DNA of 64,000 bases from Streptomyces viridochromogenes (GTDB lineage Bacteria > Actinomycetota > Actinomycetes > Streptomycetales > Streptomycetaceae), in NCBI RefSeq assembly GCF_001270495.1, contig NZ_LGUR01000173.1, positions 123,429 through 187,428 of the forward strand, written 5' to 3'. The notes below the pieces were generated by a model. The model did no database searches. It was not told the DNA's origin and worked only from the letters and a program-made list of their open reading frames with translations. The translations under genes and the position numbers were made by a program. Every line of letters begins with the position of its first letter. The stretch's first letter is position 1. Below, piece by piece: positions 9,423 through 17,679 of the stretch.

Positions 9423-10963
9423 GCAACGCGGACGAGTTGCTGCGCATCGAGGGCATACGGAAGGTCTTCCCGGGCGTGGTCGCGCTGGACGGCGTCGACT
9501 TCGATCTGCGCCGGGGTGAGGTGCACGTCCTCCTCGGTGAGAACGGCGCGGGCAAGAGCACCCTCATCAAGATGCTCTCCGGCGCGTACACGCCCGACGC
9601 CGGGCGGATCCTGGTCGGCGGTGAGGAGACGCGCATCCATGGTGCGCAGGACTCCGAGCGCCTCGGGATCGCCACCATCTACCAGGAGTTCAACCTCGTT
9701 CCCGATCTGACGGTCGCCGAGAACATCTTCCTGGGACGCCAGCCGCGCCGCTTCGGGATGATCGACCGGAAGAAGATGGAGGCCGACGCCGAGGTCTTCC
9801 TCGCGCGCGTGGGCGTGAAGGTGTCGCCACGCGCGCGCGTGCGTGAACTCGGCATCGCACGCCTTCAGATGGTCGAGATCGCGAAGGCGCTCAGCCTGAA
9901 CGCGCGCGTGCTGATCATGGACGAGCCGACCGCCGTGCTCACCTCCGAGGAGGTCGAGAAGCTCTTCACGATCGTGCGCAGGCTGCGCGAGGACGGCGTG
10001 GGCATCGTCTTCATCACGCATCACCTGGAGGAGATCGCCGCGCTGGGCGACCGGGTGACGGTCATCCGGGACGGCAAGAGCGTCGGGCAGGTCCCGGCCG
10101 CCACGCCCGAGGACGAACTCGTACGGCTCATGGTGGGGCGCTCCATCGAGCAGCAGTACCCGCGCGAACGGGCCGACCGCGGCGCCGCGTTGCTGTCGGT
10201 CGAGGGGCTGACCCGGGACGGCGTCTTCCACGACGTCAGCTTCGAGGTGCACGCCGGTGAGGTGGTCGGCATCGCGGGCCTGGTCGGCGCCGGCCGTACC
10301 GAGGTCGTGCGGGCCGTGTTCGGGGCGGACCCGTACGACAAGGGGGCCGTGAAGGTCGGCGGTTCCGCCCTCCCCAAGTACGACGTCAACGCGGCGATGA
10401 CCGCGGGCATCGGGCTGATCCCCGAGGACCGCAAGGGCCAGGGCCTGGTGCTGGACGCGTCCGTCGAGGAGAACCTCGGCCTGGTGACGCTGCGTGCGGC
10501 CACACGCGCGGGGCTCGTCGATCTCAAGGGCCAGCGCGAGGCGGCGGCGCGCATCGCGGGGCAGCTCGGCGTGCGGATGGCGGGCCTCGGGCAGCACGTC
10601 CGTACGCTCTCCGGCGGCAACCAGCAGAAGGTCGTCATCGGCAAGTGGCTGCTCGCCGACACCAAGGTGCTGATCCTCGACGAACCGACGCGCGGCATCG
10701 ACGTCGGCGCCAAGGTCGAGATCTACCAGCTCATCAACGAACTCACCGCTCAGGGCGCCGCCGTCGTGATGATCTCCAGCGATCTGCCGGAGGTCCTCGG
10801 CATGAGCGACCGGGTCCTGGTGATGGCGCAGGGCCGGATCGCGGGCGAACTCACCGCCGACGAGGCCACCCAGGACTCCGTGATGGCACTCGCCGTCAGC
10901 AACCCCACCGACAAGACCGGAACCACCGACAAGACCGGAACGGAGGCCACCCGTGGCCACTGA
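9419..10963 (+). CDS. rbsA: Sugar ABC transporter ATPase (RbsA-type, two ABC domains)
   Basis: This 514-residue cytoplasmic ATPase of a CUT2-class sugar importer has two tandem ABC domains. The first has an intact Walker A (GENGAGKST) and MDEPTAVLT Walker B but a weak signature; the second has GLVGAGRTE in place of Walker A, LSGGNQQK and LDEPTRGIDVGAK. This asymmetry is normal for RbsA/MglA/AraG. The GTG start overlaps the lacI stop, with AGGAG upstream. The C-terminus holds a small T-D-K-T-G repeat and overlaps the permease start by 11 nt. Confidence 0.93.
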   Translation: MSNADELLRIEGIRKVFPGVVALDGVDFDLRRGEVHVLLGENGAGKSTLIKMLSGAYTPDAGRILVGGEETRIHGAQDSERLGIATIYQEFNLVPDLTVAENIFLGRQPRRFGMIDRKKMEADAEVFLARVGVKVSPRARVRELGIARLQMVEIAKALSLNARVLIMDEPTAVLTSEEVEKLFTIVRRLREDGVGIVFITHHLEEIAALGDRVTVIRDGKSVGQVPAATPEDELVRLMVGRSIEQQYPRERADRGAALLSVEGLTRDGVFHDVSFEVHAGEVVGIAGLVGAGRTEVVRAVFGADPYDKGAVKVGGSALPKYDVNAAMTAGIGLIPEDRKGQGLVLDASVEENLGLVTLRAATRAGLVDLKGQREAAARIAGQLGVRMAGLGQHVRTLSGGNQQKVVIGKWLLADTKVLILDEPTRGIDVGAKVEIYQLINELTAQGAAVVMISSDLPEVLGMSDRVLVMAQGRIAGELTADEATQDSVMALAVSNPTDKTGTTDKTGTEATRGH

Positions 10964-12905
10964 CACGCTCAAGAGCCCAGCGGGCGCGAGTGGCGCCCCG
11001 GGCGGCCTGCGCCGCCTCCTCCTCGACAACGGCGCGCTGACCGCGCTGATCGTCCTCGTCATCGCCATGTCGGCGCTGTCCGGCGACTTCATGACGACGG
11101 ACAACCTCCTCAACGTCGGCGTCCAGGCGGCCGTGACCGCCATCCTCGCCTTCGGCGTGACCTTCGTGATCGTCTCGGCGGGCATCGACCTGTCGGTCGG
11201 CTCGGTCGCCGCCCTGTCGGCCACCGTCCTGGCCTGGAGCGCCACTTCGCAGGGCATTCCGGTCGTCCTGGCGGTCGTCCTCGCGATCGCGACCGGCATA
11301 GCGTGCGGCGTGGTCAACGGCATCCTGATCTCGTACGGCAAGCTGCCGCCGTTCATCGCGACCCTGGCCATGCTGTCGGTGGCCCGCGGCCTGTCCCTGG
11401 TGATCTCGCAGGGCTCCCCCATCGCCCTCCCCGACTCGGTCTCGCACCTCGGCGACACCCTCGGCGGCTGGCTGCCGGTGCCGGTGCTCGTGATGGTCGG
11501 CATGGGTCTGATCACGGCGTTCGTGCTGGGGCGGACGTACATCGGCCGCTCCATGTACGCGATCGGCGGCAACGAGGAGGCGGCCCGGCTCTCCGGTCTG
11601 CGGGTGAAGAAGCAGAAGCTCGCGATCTACGCCTTCTCCGGTCTGTTCGCCGCCGCCGCGGGCATCGTGCTCGCCGCCCGCCTCTCCTCCGCGCAGCCGC
11701 AGGCCGCGCAGGGCTACGAGCTCGACGCCATCGCGGCGGTCGTCATCGGCGGCGCCTCGCTGGCCGGCGGCACGGGCAAGGCGTCCGGGACGCTGATCGG
11801 CGCGCTGATCCTGGCGGTGCTGCGCAACGGCCTCAACCTCCTTTCGGTGTCCGCGTTCTGGCAGCAGGTCGTCATCGGTGTCGTCATCGCGCTGGCGGTG
11901 CTCCTGGACACGGTGCGGCGCAAGGCGGGGGCGACCCCGGTGGCCGCGGGCACCTCCCAGGGCGGCAAGGGCAGGCAGGCGGCGACGTACGTCCTCGCGG
12001 CCGTGGTCGCGGCGGCCCTCGTCGGTGCGATGTCCTTCCTGCACACCGGTTCGTCGGAGGCGAAGAGCAAGAAGATCGGGCTGTCGCTGTCGACCCTCAA
12101 CAACCCGTTCTTCGTGCAGATCCGGGCGGGCGCGCAGGCCGAGGCGAAGAAGCTGGGCGTGGACCTGACCGTCACCGACGCGCAGAACGACGCCTCGCAG
12201 CAGGCCAACCAGCTGCAGAACTTCACCAGTGAGGGCCTCGGCACGATCATCGTGAACCCGGTGGACTCCGACGCGGTGACCCCGGCGGCGAAGGCCGTCA
12301 ACAAGTCGGACATCCCGCTCGTCGCCGTCGACCGGTCGGTCAACAACGCCTCCACCGCCGCGCTCGTCGCCTCCGACAACGTCACCGGCGGCAAGCTGGC
12401 CGCCAAGTCGCTCGCCGAGAAGCTGGGCGGCCAGGGCAGGATCGTGATCCTCCAGGGCCAGGCGGGCACCTCCGCCAGCCGTGAGCGCGGCTCGGGCTTC
12501 GCCGAGGGCCTGAAGGCCTACCCGGACATCGAGGTCGTCGCCAAGCAGCCCGCCGACTGGGACCGCACCAAGGGCCTTGACGTCATGACCAACCTGCTCC
12601 AGGCCAACCCCGACATCGACGGCGTCTTCGCGGAGAACGACGAGATGGCCCTCGGCGCGATCAAGGCGCTCGGCTCCAAGGCCGGCAAGTCCGTCCAGGT
12701 CATCGGCTTCGACGGAACCGCGGACGGTCTCAAGGCCGTCGAGGCGGGCACGCTGTACGCGTCGGTGGCGCAGCAGCCGACGGAGCTCGGCAGGATCGCC
12801 GTGCAGAACGCGGTGAAGGCCGCCGCGGGCGACAAGGTCGAGAAGTCGGTGATGGTGCCGGTGAAGGTGGTCACCAAGGAGAACGTGGCCGGCTTCACGG
12901 GCTGA
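10953..12905 (+). CDS. Fused ribose-type permease and substrate-binding protein (RbsC-RbsB)
   Basis: One 650-residue protein joins two subunits that are normally separate. Residues 1 to about 330 are a CUT2 permease (multiple helices, the GIDLSVGSVAAL and GKLPPFIATLAML signatures). After a basic linker and one more hydrophobic segment (near 350-365) comes a periplasmic-binding domain (KKIGLSLSTLNNPFFVQIRAGA onward, ending VTKENVAGFTG). That segment would tether the binding domain outside the membrane, replacing the lipoprotein anchor. The GTG start has GGAGG upstream and overlaps rbsA. No separate rbsB is nearby, so the fusion is probably the working form. Confidence 0.92.
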   Translation: MATDTLKSPAGASGAPGGLRRLLLDNGALTALIVLVIAMSALSGDFMTTDNLLNVGVQAAVTAILAFGVTFVIVSAGIDLSVGSVAALSATVLAWSATSQGIPVVLAVVLAIATGIACGVVNGILISYGKLPPFIATLAMLSVARGLSLVISQGSPIALPDSVSHLGDTLGGWLPVPVLVMVGMGLITAFVLGRTYIGRSMYAIGGNEEAARLSGLRVKKQKLAIYAFSGLFAAAAGIVLAARLSSAQPQAAQGYELDAIAAVVIGGASLAGGTGKASGTLIGALILAVLRNGLNLLSVSAFWQQVVIGVVIALAVLLDTVRRKAGATPVAAGTSQGGKGRQAATYVLAAVVAAALVGAMSFLHTGSSEAKSKKIGLSLSTLNNPFFVQIRAGAQAEAKKLGVDLTVTDAQNDASQQANQLQNFTSEGLGTIIVNPVDSDAVTPAAKAVNKSDIPLVAVDRSVNNASTAALVASDNVTGGKLAAKSLAEKLGGQGRIVILQGQAGTSASRERGSGFAEGLKAYPDIEVVAKQPADWDRTKGLDVMTNLLQANPDIDGVFAENDEMALGAIKALGSKAGKSVQVIGFDGTADGLKAVEAGTLYASVAQQPTELGRIAVQNAVKAAAGDKVEKSVMVPVKVVTKENVAGFTG

Positions 12906-12928
12906 GCCCGCGGGCCGAGACCAACAGG

Positions 12929-12957
12929 GCGGGCGGTCCAGGAGCGTGGCCGCCCGC
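12929..12957. terminator. Intercistronic hairpin between transporter and rbsK
   Basis: GCGGGCGG and CCGCCCGC arms are separated by 13 nt in the 79-bp gap before rbsK. It may set the transporter-to-kinase expression ratio, by partial termination or by protecting the upstream mRNA. Confidence 0.4.
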
Positions 12958-12984
12958 TCCCGTCACCTACCAGGGGAGCAACTC

Positions 12985-13887
12985 ATGTACGACTACGACC
13001 TCCTGGTCGTAGGGTCGGCCAACGCCGACCTGGTGATCGGCGTCGAGCGTCGGCCGGGGGCCGGCGAGACCGTGCTCGGCTCCGATCTGGCCGTCCATCC
13101 CGGCGGCAAGGGCGCGAACCAGGCGGTCGCGGCCGCCCGGCTCGGTGCCCGTACGGCCCTGCTGGCCCGGGTCGGCGACGACGCGCACGGCCGGCTGCTG
13201 CTCGACTCGCAGCGGGCGGCCGGCGCCGACACGGTGGGCGTCCTGGTCGGCGGCGCGCCGACCGGCGTCGCGCTGATCACGGTGGACCCGTCCGGGGACA
13301 ACAGCATCGTGGTCTCGCCGGGCGCCAACGGCAGGCTCACCCCCGAGGACGTGCGGGCCGCCGCGAGCCTCTTCCAGGCGTCGCGGGTGGTGTCGGCCCA
13401 GCTGGAGATCCCGCTGGAGACGGTCGTCGAGGTCGTGCGCAGCCTCGCGGACGGCAGCCGTTTCGTCCTGAACCCGTCCCCGCCCCGCCCGCTGCCGGCC
13501 GAGGTGCTGGCGGCCTGCGACCCGCTGATCGTGAACGAGCACGAGGCGAAGGTGATCCTCGGCGACTCCGCGGTCGGCGACACCCCGGAGGACTGGGCGC
13601 GGATCCTGCTCGCCAAGGGCCCCCGCTCGGTCGTCGTGACCCTCGGCGCGGAGGGCGCGCTGGTGGCCTCCGCGGAGGGCGTGACCCGGGTCCCGTCCGT
13701 GCGGGTGGACGCGGTGGACACGACGGGCGCGGGTGACGCGTTCACGGCCGCGCTGGCCTGGAAGCTCGGGACGGGCTCGTCCCTGGCCGAGGCGGCGGCG
13801 TACGCGGCCCGGGTCGGGGCGGTGGCCGTGACGCGGGAGGGCGCGCAGGTGTCGTTCCCCACCGCGGCGGAGGTCGAGGCCCTGTGA
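12985..13887 (+). CDS. rbsK: Ribokinase (PfkB family)
   Basis: This 300-residue kinase phosphorylates ribose at O5. Signatures are the N-terminal GGKGANQAVAAARLG motif and the C-terminal DTTGAGDAF motif containing the catalytic Asp and anion hole; VNEHEA is the phosphate-linked loop. The ATG at 12985 has GGGGAG 8 nt upstream, and the in-frame extension to 12946 lacks a ribosome site. The stop overlaps the rbsD start (GTGA). Confidence 0.93.
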   Translation: MYDYDLLVVGSANADLVIGVERRPGAGETVLGSDLAVHPGGKGANQAVAAARLGARTALLARVGDDAHGRLLLDSQRAAGADTVGVLVGGAPTGVALITVDPSGDNSIVVSPGANGRLTPEDVRAAASLFQASRVVSAQLEIPLETVVEVVRSLADGSRFVLNPSPPRPLPAEVLAACDPLIVNEHEAKVILGDSAVGDTPEDWARILLAKGPRSVVVTLGAEGALVASAEGVTRVPSVRVDAVDTTGAGDAFTAALAWKLGTGSSLAEAAAYAARVGAVAVTREGAQVSFPTAAEVEAL

Positions 13888-14273
13888 AGAAGGCCGGAAT
13901 CCTGAACCGCCATCTCTCCGGCGCCCTCGCCGAGCTGGGCCACGGCGACGGGGTGCTGGTGTGCGACGCGGGCATGCCGATACCCGACGGTCCCCGGGTC
14001 GTGGACCTCGCCTTCCGGGCCGGGGTGCCGTCCTTCGCCGAGGTGCTGGACGGTCTGCTGGCCGAGCTGGTGGTGGAGGGCGCGACGGCGGCGCGGGAGA
14101 TCCACGAGGCGAATCCCGCGGCGGCCGCGCTGCTGGCGGGGGAGTTTCCCGAGCTGGAGCTGGTCACGCACGAGCGGCTCAAGGAGCTGTCGGCCGGGGC
14201 GCGGCTGGTGGTACGGACCGGGGAGGCACGGCCGTACGCGAACGTGCTGCTGCGCTGCGGGGTCTTTTTCTGA
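13884..14273 (+). CDS. rbsD: D-ribose pyranase RbsD
   Basis: This 129-residue mutarotase converts beta-ribopyranose to the furanose form that ribokinase uses. The family start KKAGILNRHLSGALAELGHGD contains the conserved His, and the end ARPYANVLLRCGVFF matches the family tail. The GTG start overlaps the rbsK stop, and the gene closes the operon before a clear terminator. Confidence 0.93.
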   Translation: MKKAGILNRHLSGALAELGHGDGVLVCDAGMPIPDGPRVVDLAFRAGVPSFAEVLDGLLAELVVEGATAAREIHEANPAAAALLAGEFPELELVTHERLKELSAGARLVVRTGEARPYANVLLRCGVFF

Positions 14274-14319
14274 CCAGGGATTCTGAGCAGGGAATCTGAG
14301 CAGGGGTGCCAGGAACGTT

Positions 14320-14356
14320 TCGAGGGGCCCGGTCCGTTGACCGAGCCCCTCGGGGT
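14320..14356 (+). terminator. Terminator of the ribose operon
   Basis: CGAGGGGC and GCCCCTCG arms with an inner GGTC/GACC pair are followed by GGGGTTTCCC. It lies 48 bp past rbsD. Confidence 0.75.
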
Positions 14357-14521
14357 TTCCCCTCCCCGTCAGAACCCCCGCGATCCCCCCAGATCCCCCT
14401 CCAAGAGTCCTGACTCCAAGTACGACCCGCGAGGTGGGGGAAGGGTTGTACGTTCTCCGCTGATTTTTTTCGACGCGCCTTCGACGTGCCCCGGAATCGG
14501 GACAGACGTAGCGTTTCAGAC

Positions 14522-14908
14522 ATGCAAGAGGTAGACGAAAACCCCCTCACAGCCCTCCAGGACGACGTACTCGACGAACTCGGCGACGGCCGGATCGGCG
14601 ACATCGCGGAGCTGCTGGGAACGGACGAGGCAGGGGCCCGACAGCTGGTCGGTACGACGGTGGCAGCGCTGTCCGGCGAGGCGGAGACCGTCGCGACGCC
14701 GCACGACGCCCCGCTCACCGGCGTGGCCACCCTGGGCGGCTTCGCGACCGGCGGCCTCATGGCCGGGCTGCTGGCCGAGGAGGCCAGGCCGGTCGCGGAC
14801 GCGGTGGCCCGGAAGACGGGGCTGCCGCAGGAAGCCGTGTCCCGGGTGGTGGAGATGGTGATTCCGGTGGAACTGGCGGTACTCACCAAACGGGCGGCCG
14901 GGAAATAG
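14522..14908 (+). CDS. DUF937-type protein
   Basis: This 128-residue protein opens with a short helix-rich region (LTALQDDVLDELGDGRIGDIAELLG), followed by a Gly/Ala-rich turn and a C-terminal helix with PQEAVSRVVEMVIPVEL. The pattern fits the DUF937/YidB-like family, whose function is not established. No clear ribosome site precedes the ATG, so the message may be leaderless. It sits just upstream of the gas-vesicle cluster but is separated from it by a candidate promoter, so joint function is only a guess. Confidence 0.65.
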   Translation: MQEVDENPLTALQDDVLDELGDGRIGDIAELLGTDEAGARQLVGTTVAALSGEAETVATPHDAPLTGVATLGGFATGGLMAGLLAEEARPVADAVARKTGLPQEAVSRVVEMVIPVELAVLTKRAAGK

Positions 14909-14959
14909 CGGCCCAGGTCAGGTACTGGTCCGCGCGATGAACCGAGTGGCGTGGGCTCT

Positions 14960-14985
14960 GTGTGAGGCAGAAGATTGAGGGGTAC
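14960..14985 (+). promoter_or_regulatory. Candidate stress-sigma (SigB-type) promoter of the gas-vesicle operon
   Basis: GTGT, 16 nt, then GGGTAC fits the Streptomyces SigB-family pattern GnnT-N14-16-GGGTAc. It lies just upstream of gvpO, with transcription predicted to begin near 14992. SigB-type sigma factors govern osmotic-stress genes, and Streptomyces gas-vesicle genes have been linked to osmotic stress, so the placement makes sense. It is a match by eye only. Confidence 0.4.
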
Positions 14986-15067
14986 ACCGAGAGGGTGAAA
15001 GATCACGGGTGATCGTGAGCCGCGCAAGGCTCGTTCCTCATCACGACAGAAATCCGCCGGAGCGCGG

Positions 15068-15331
15068 GTGTCCGCCGCCGATGCGATGCGGTCCGCGATC
15101 GAACAACTCAGTGAGCTGCTGGGGAGGGCTCCCGAGTCGGTTTCCTCGCTGAGGCCGACGGATCAGGGCTGGGAAGCCGATGTCGAGGTCGTGGAGCTGG
15201 AACGCATTCCCGAGACAACCAGCGTGATGGCCAGCTACCAAGTGGTGCTGGACCCGGAGGGGAAGCTGCTGGCGTACGAGCGCGGGCGTCGCTACACGCG
15301 CGCGCAGGTGGACAGGAAGGACGGCCGCTAG
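15068..15331 (+). CDS. gvpO: Gas vesicle protein GvpO
   Basis: This 87-residue GvpO-family protein has a helical N-terminal segment followed by a compact beta domain ([32 protein letters not shown]) and an RRYTRAQ ending. GvpO is an accessory or regulatory protein of gas-vesicle formation. The GTG at 15068 has GGAG 5 nt upstream. The frame is open further up to 14999, where a Ser/Arg-rich stretch (TGDREPRKARSSSRQKSAG) could be coding, but the only codon placed for a start there is ATC at 15002, itself 6 nt after GAGGG. The true start is therefore open. It is first in the gvp operon. Confidence 0.85.
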   Translation: MSAADAMRSAIEQLSELLGRAPESVSSLRPTDQGWEADVEVVELERIPETTSVMASYQVVLDPEGKLLAYERGRRYTRAQVDRKDGR

Positions 15332-15393
15332 GGGAAGACGCCCCGAGGTCGCTCGCCCTTTCGCCGGGAATTCGGGCCGGAAGGGATTTCACC

Positions 15394-15888
15394 GTGACTG
15401 TGGTGCCACAGGGCAACGGTGCTGGTGGTGCCCCCGCCGCCGGAGGCGGTTCGGGGAACCTTTACGACGTACTGGAACTCGTCCTGGACCGAGGCTTGGT
15501 CATCGACGCGTTCGTGCGGGTGTCCCTGGTGGGCATCGAGTTGGTGAAGATCGACGCGCGGGTGGTCGTCGCCAGCGTCGACACGTACCTGCGCTTCGCC
15601 GAGGCGGCCAACCGGCTGGATCTGGAGTCCGGCCGCAAGGCGCCCTCGCAGCTGACCGACATCGTCGAGGGCTCCGTCGAGAGCGGCGCCCACGGCAAGA
15701 GCAAAGGGGCGCTGTCGGGCGCGGTCGAGGCGATCACCGAGTCCTTCAAGGGCGACGGTGACGAGAGCGAGGACAAGGAGTACGAGGCCGAGGACGCCGA
15801 GCGTGAGCGCAGGCCGGCGCGCGAGAAGCGCCGCGAGCGGCCCGAACGCCGCTCGGAACGCCGCTCCACACGGGACCGGGAGGAGTGA
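15394..15888 (+). CDS. gvpA: Gas vesicle major structural protein GvpA with charged tail
   Basis: This 164-residue protein. Residues about 22-70 are the conserved GvpA core ([19 protein letters not shown], then [20 protein letters not shown]) that builds the ribbed shell. A Gly/Pro/Ala-rich N-terminal extension and a roughly 90-residue C-terminal tail full of Glu, Asp and Arg roughly double the usual 70-80 residue length. Long tails are seen in Streptomyces GvpA-like proteins, and their role is unknown. The GTG start has GGAAGGGA upstream. It is followed by gvpF with an 8-bp gap. Confidence 0.92.
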   Translation: MTVVPQGNGAGGAPAAGGGSGNLYDVLELVLDRGLVIDAFVRVSLVGIELVKIDARVVVASVDTYLRFAEAANRLDLESGRKAPSQLTDIVEGSVESGAHGKSKGALSGAVEAITESFKGDGDESEDKEYEAEDAERERRPAREKRRERPERRSERRSTRDREE

Positions 15889-15896
15889 ACGAGCCC

Positions 15897-16610
15897 ATGT
15901 CCGTGTATGTGTACGCGATCACCAAGGAGTCGCACCCGCTGGACCTGGGCGACGTCAAGGGCGTGGGCGACCCGCCCGGCGAGGTGCGCGTGGTGCGCGG
16001 CGCCTCCCTGTGCGCGGTCGTCAGCGAGTGCCCGGAGGATCTCTCGGTGGCCCGCCGGGACATCCAGGCGCATCAGGACGTCCAGGAGCGGCTCTGGGCC
16101 GACGGCCCCACCCTGCCGCTCAGCTTCGGGTTCGTCGCCGCCGACGAGGAGGCCGTACGCGGCGTCCTGGAGGAGCGGGCGCAGCTCTTCGCACAGCGTC
16201 TGGACGAACTCGCCGGGCGGGCGGAGTTCAACGTCAAGGGCGTTCTGGACGAGGACACACTGGTACGTGCCGTCCTCGAACAGAACACGCAGGCCCGCGA
16301 GCTGAACGAGCTGACCCGTTCGGGCGGCGGGACCTACGAGGACCGGCTGGCGCTCGGCGAGCTGGTGTCCCAGGAGGTGCAGGGCCGGCAGGACGCCCTC
16401 GCCGGGGAGGTCCTCGCCGCGCTACGGCCGCTCGCCGAGGCGGAGAAGGTCGCGCCGCCGTCGCACCAGTACTTCGTGAGCGCGTCCTTCCTCCTGGACG
16501 AGGACAGGGCCGAGGAGTTCAACCGGGTCGGGCAGGAACTGGCCGAACGCTACGGCGAGGGCGTGGAGTTGCGGCTGCGCGGCCCTCTGCCGCCGTACAG
16601 CTTCGTCTGA
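15897..16610 (+). CDS. gvpF: Gas vesicle protein GvpF
   Basis: This 237-residue protein of the GvpF/GvpL family begins SVYVYAITKE and ends LRGPLPPYSFV, both typical. GvpF binds GvpA and is thought to help nucleate or add subunits during vesicle assembly. I prefer the ATG at 15897, since the GGGAGGAG motif directly abuts the alternative GTG at 15885, too close to serve it. A second family member, gvpL, lies downstream. Confidence 0.92.
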   Translation: MSVYVYAITKESHPLDLGDVKGVGDPPGEVRVVRGASLCAVVSECPEDLSVARRDIQAHQDVQERLWADGPTLPLSFGFVAADEEAVRGVLEERAQLFAQRLDELAGRAEFNVKGVLDEDTLVRAVLEQNTQARELNELTRSGGGTYEDRLALGELVSQEVQGRQDALAGEVLAALRPLAEAEKVAPPSHQYFVSASFLLDEDRAEEFNRVGQELAERYGEGVELRLRGPLPPYSFV

Positions 16611-16656
16611 GGTTCGGGGCCCTGCCGGATTCAGGTCCTGTGGGAGAGGAGGTGCC

Positions 16657-16920
16657 GTGGGACTGGTCACCGGGATTCTGACGCTCCCGTTCGCGCCCGT
16701 CCGGGGCATCGGCTGGGTGCTCGACAAGGTGGTCAAGGCCGCCGAGGACGAGTACTACGACCCGGCTCCCGTGCAGGAGGCGCTCATCAACCTGGAGCGG
16801 GCGCGGGACGAGGACCGTATCGACGACGAGGAGTTCGCACGGCAGGAGGAGGCCCTGCTGCACCGCCTGGAGGAGATCAGGGCCTACCAGCTGCGACAGG
16901 GCGGACAGCCCGGTCCGTGA
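16657..16920 (+). CDS. gvpG: Gas vesicle protein GvpG
   Basis: This 87-residue protein starts with a hydrophobic stretch (GLVTGILTLPFAPVRGIGWVLDKV) and continues as a charged coiled-coil-like helix (EDRIDDEEFARQEEALLHRLEEI). This is the GvpG pattern, an essential accessory protein of vesicle assembly. The GTG start has AGGAGG 5 nt upstream. Confidence 0.92.
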   Translation: MGLVTGILTLPFAPVRGIGWVLDKVVKAAEDEYYDPAPVQEALINLERARDEDRIDDEEFARQEEALLHRLEEIRAYQLRQGGQPGP

Positions 16921-16965
16921 CGGCCGGGTCGCGAGCCGCTGCTTGGTGAGGAAAGAAGACAGGTC

Positions 16966-17679
16966 ATGAACAACGCCAAGATCGGCACCGCCCTGCTGGG
17001 CGGCTATGTGCTGGGCCGGACCAAGAAGGCGAAGCTCGCCATCGGCCTCGGTGCGCTGCTCGCCGGATCGCGGATCAAGCCCGGGCAGGTCGGCAAGGCC
17101 CTCCAGGAGTCCCCCTTCGTCCACACCCTCACCGACCAGGTGCGCTCCGAGCTGACCGACGCGGGGAAGGCGGCGGCGACCACCGTCCTGAGCTCGAAGG
17201 CCGACCACCTGGCCGACACCCTGCACCGGCGCACCGCCGGACTGCGGGGAGAGGCCGAGGAGCCGGGCGAGCGGGACACGGGCCGCGGTGAGGACGCCGA
17301 GGACGAGACCGAGCCCGAGGACGAGACCGAGCCCGAGGACGAACTCGAAGACGAGGATCTGGACGAGGACGAGGACGAGGACGAGCCCGAAGACGAGGAC
17401 GAACCGGACGAAGAGCCGCGCGAAGAGAAGGCCAGGGAGCCCCGAAAGGCACCTCGGAGCGGGGGACGCGCCAAGCAGAGGCGCAGCAAGTCAGGGCAGT
17501 ACATGAAGCAGGACGCGGAGCAGGACGCGGAGCAGGACGCGGAGCAGGACGCGGAGCAGGACGCGGAGCAGGACGCGGAGCAGGACGCGGAGCAGCCCCG
17601 CAAGCGGAAGACCTCCGCAGCACAGAGCCGCTCGCGCAGCGGCGGCACCGCGCGCTCGAGGAGGCAGGACGATGGCTGA
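16966..17679 (+). CDS. gvpY: GvpY-like gas vesicle accessory protein with acidic and QDAE-repeat region
   Basis: This is a 237-residue protein at the gvpY position of the Streptomyces order gvpOAFGYZJLSK. A conserved N-terminal part (about 1-90, with LLGGYVLGRTKKAKLAIGLGALLAGSRI) is followed by a very acidic stretch of Glu/Asp, a basic patch, seven QDAE units and a basic Ser/Arg tail. Only the N-terminal region looks conserved; the rest is repeat-built and likely disordered. Function is unknown. It overlaps gvpZ by 8 nt. Confidence 0.8.
   Translation: MNNAKIGTALLGGYVLGRTKKAKLAIGLGALLAGSRIKPGQVGKALQESPFVHTLTDQVRSELTDAGKAAATTVLSSKADHLADTLHRRTAGLRGEAEEPGERDTGRGEDAEDETEPEDETEPEDELEDEDLDEDEDEDEPEDEDEPDEEPREEKAREPRKAPRSGGRAKQRRSKSGQYMKQDAEQDAEQDAEQDAEQDAEQDAEQDAEQPRKRKTSAAQSRSRSGGTARSRRQDDG
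17509..17592 (+). repeat. Tandem 12-bp coding repeat in gvpY
   Basis: CAGGACGCGGAG is repeated seven times without a mismatch, encoding (QDAE)7. Identity at the DNA level, including third positions, points to recent slippage or unequal crossover, so copy number probably varies between strains. Confidence 0.95.

Noticed and set aside
9020..11572. 850-codon minus-strand frame across the ribose operon
   Set aside because: It lies opposite rbsA and rbsC with proven motifs; antisense frames are long in this GC-rich DNA.
17509..17592. Tandem repeat as a CRISPR array
   Set aside because: Units are 12 bp, contiguous, without spacers, and encode QDAE in frame inside gvpY.
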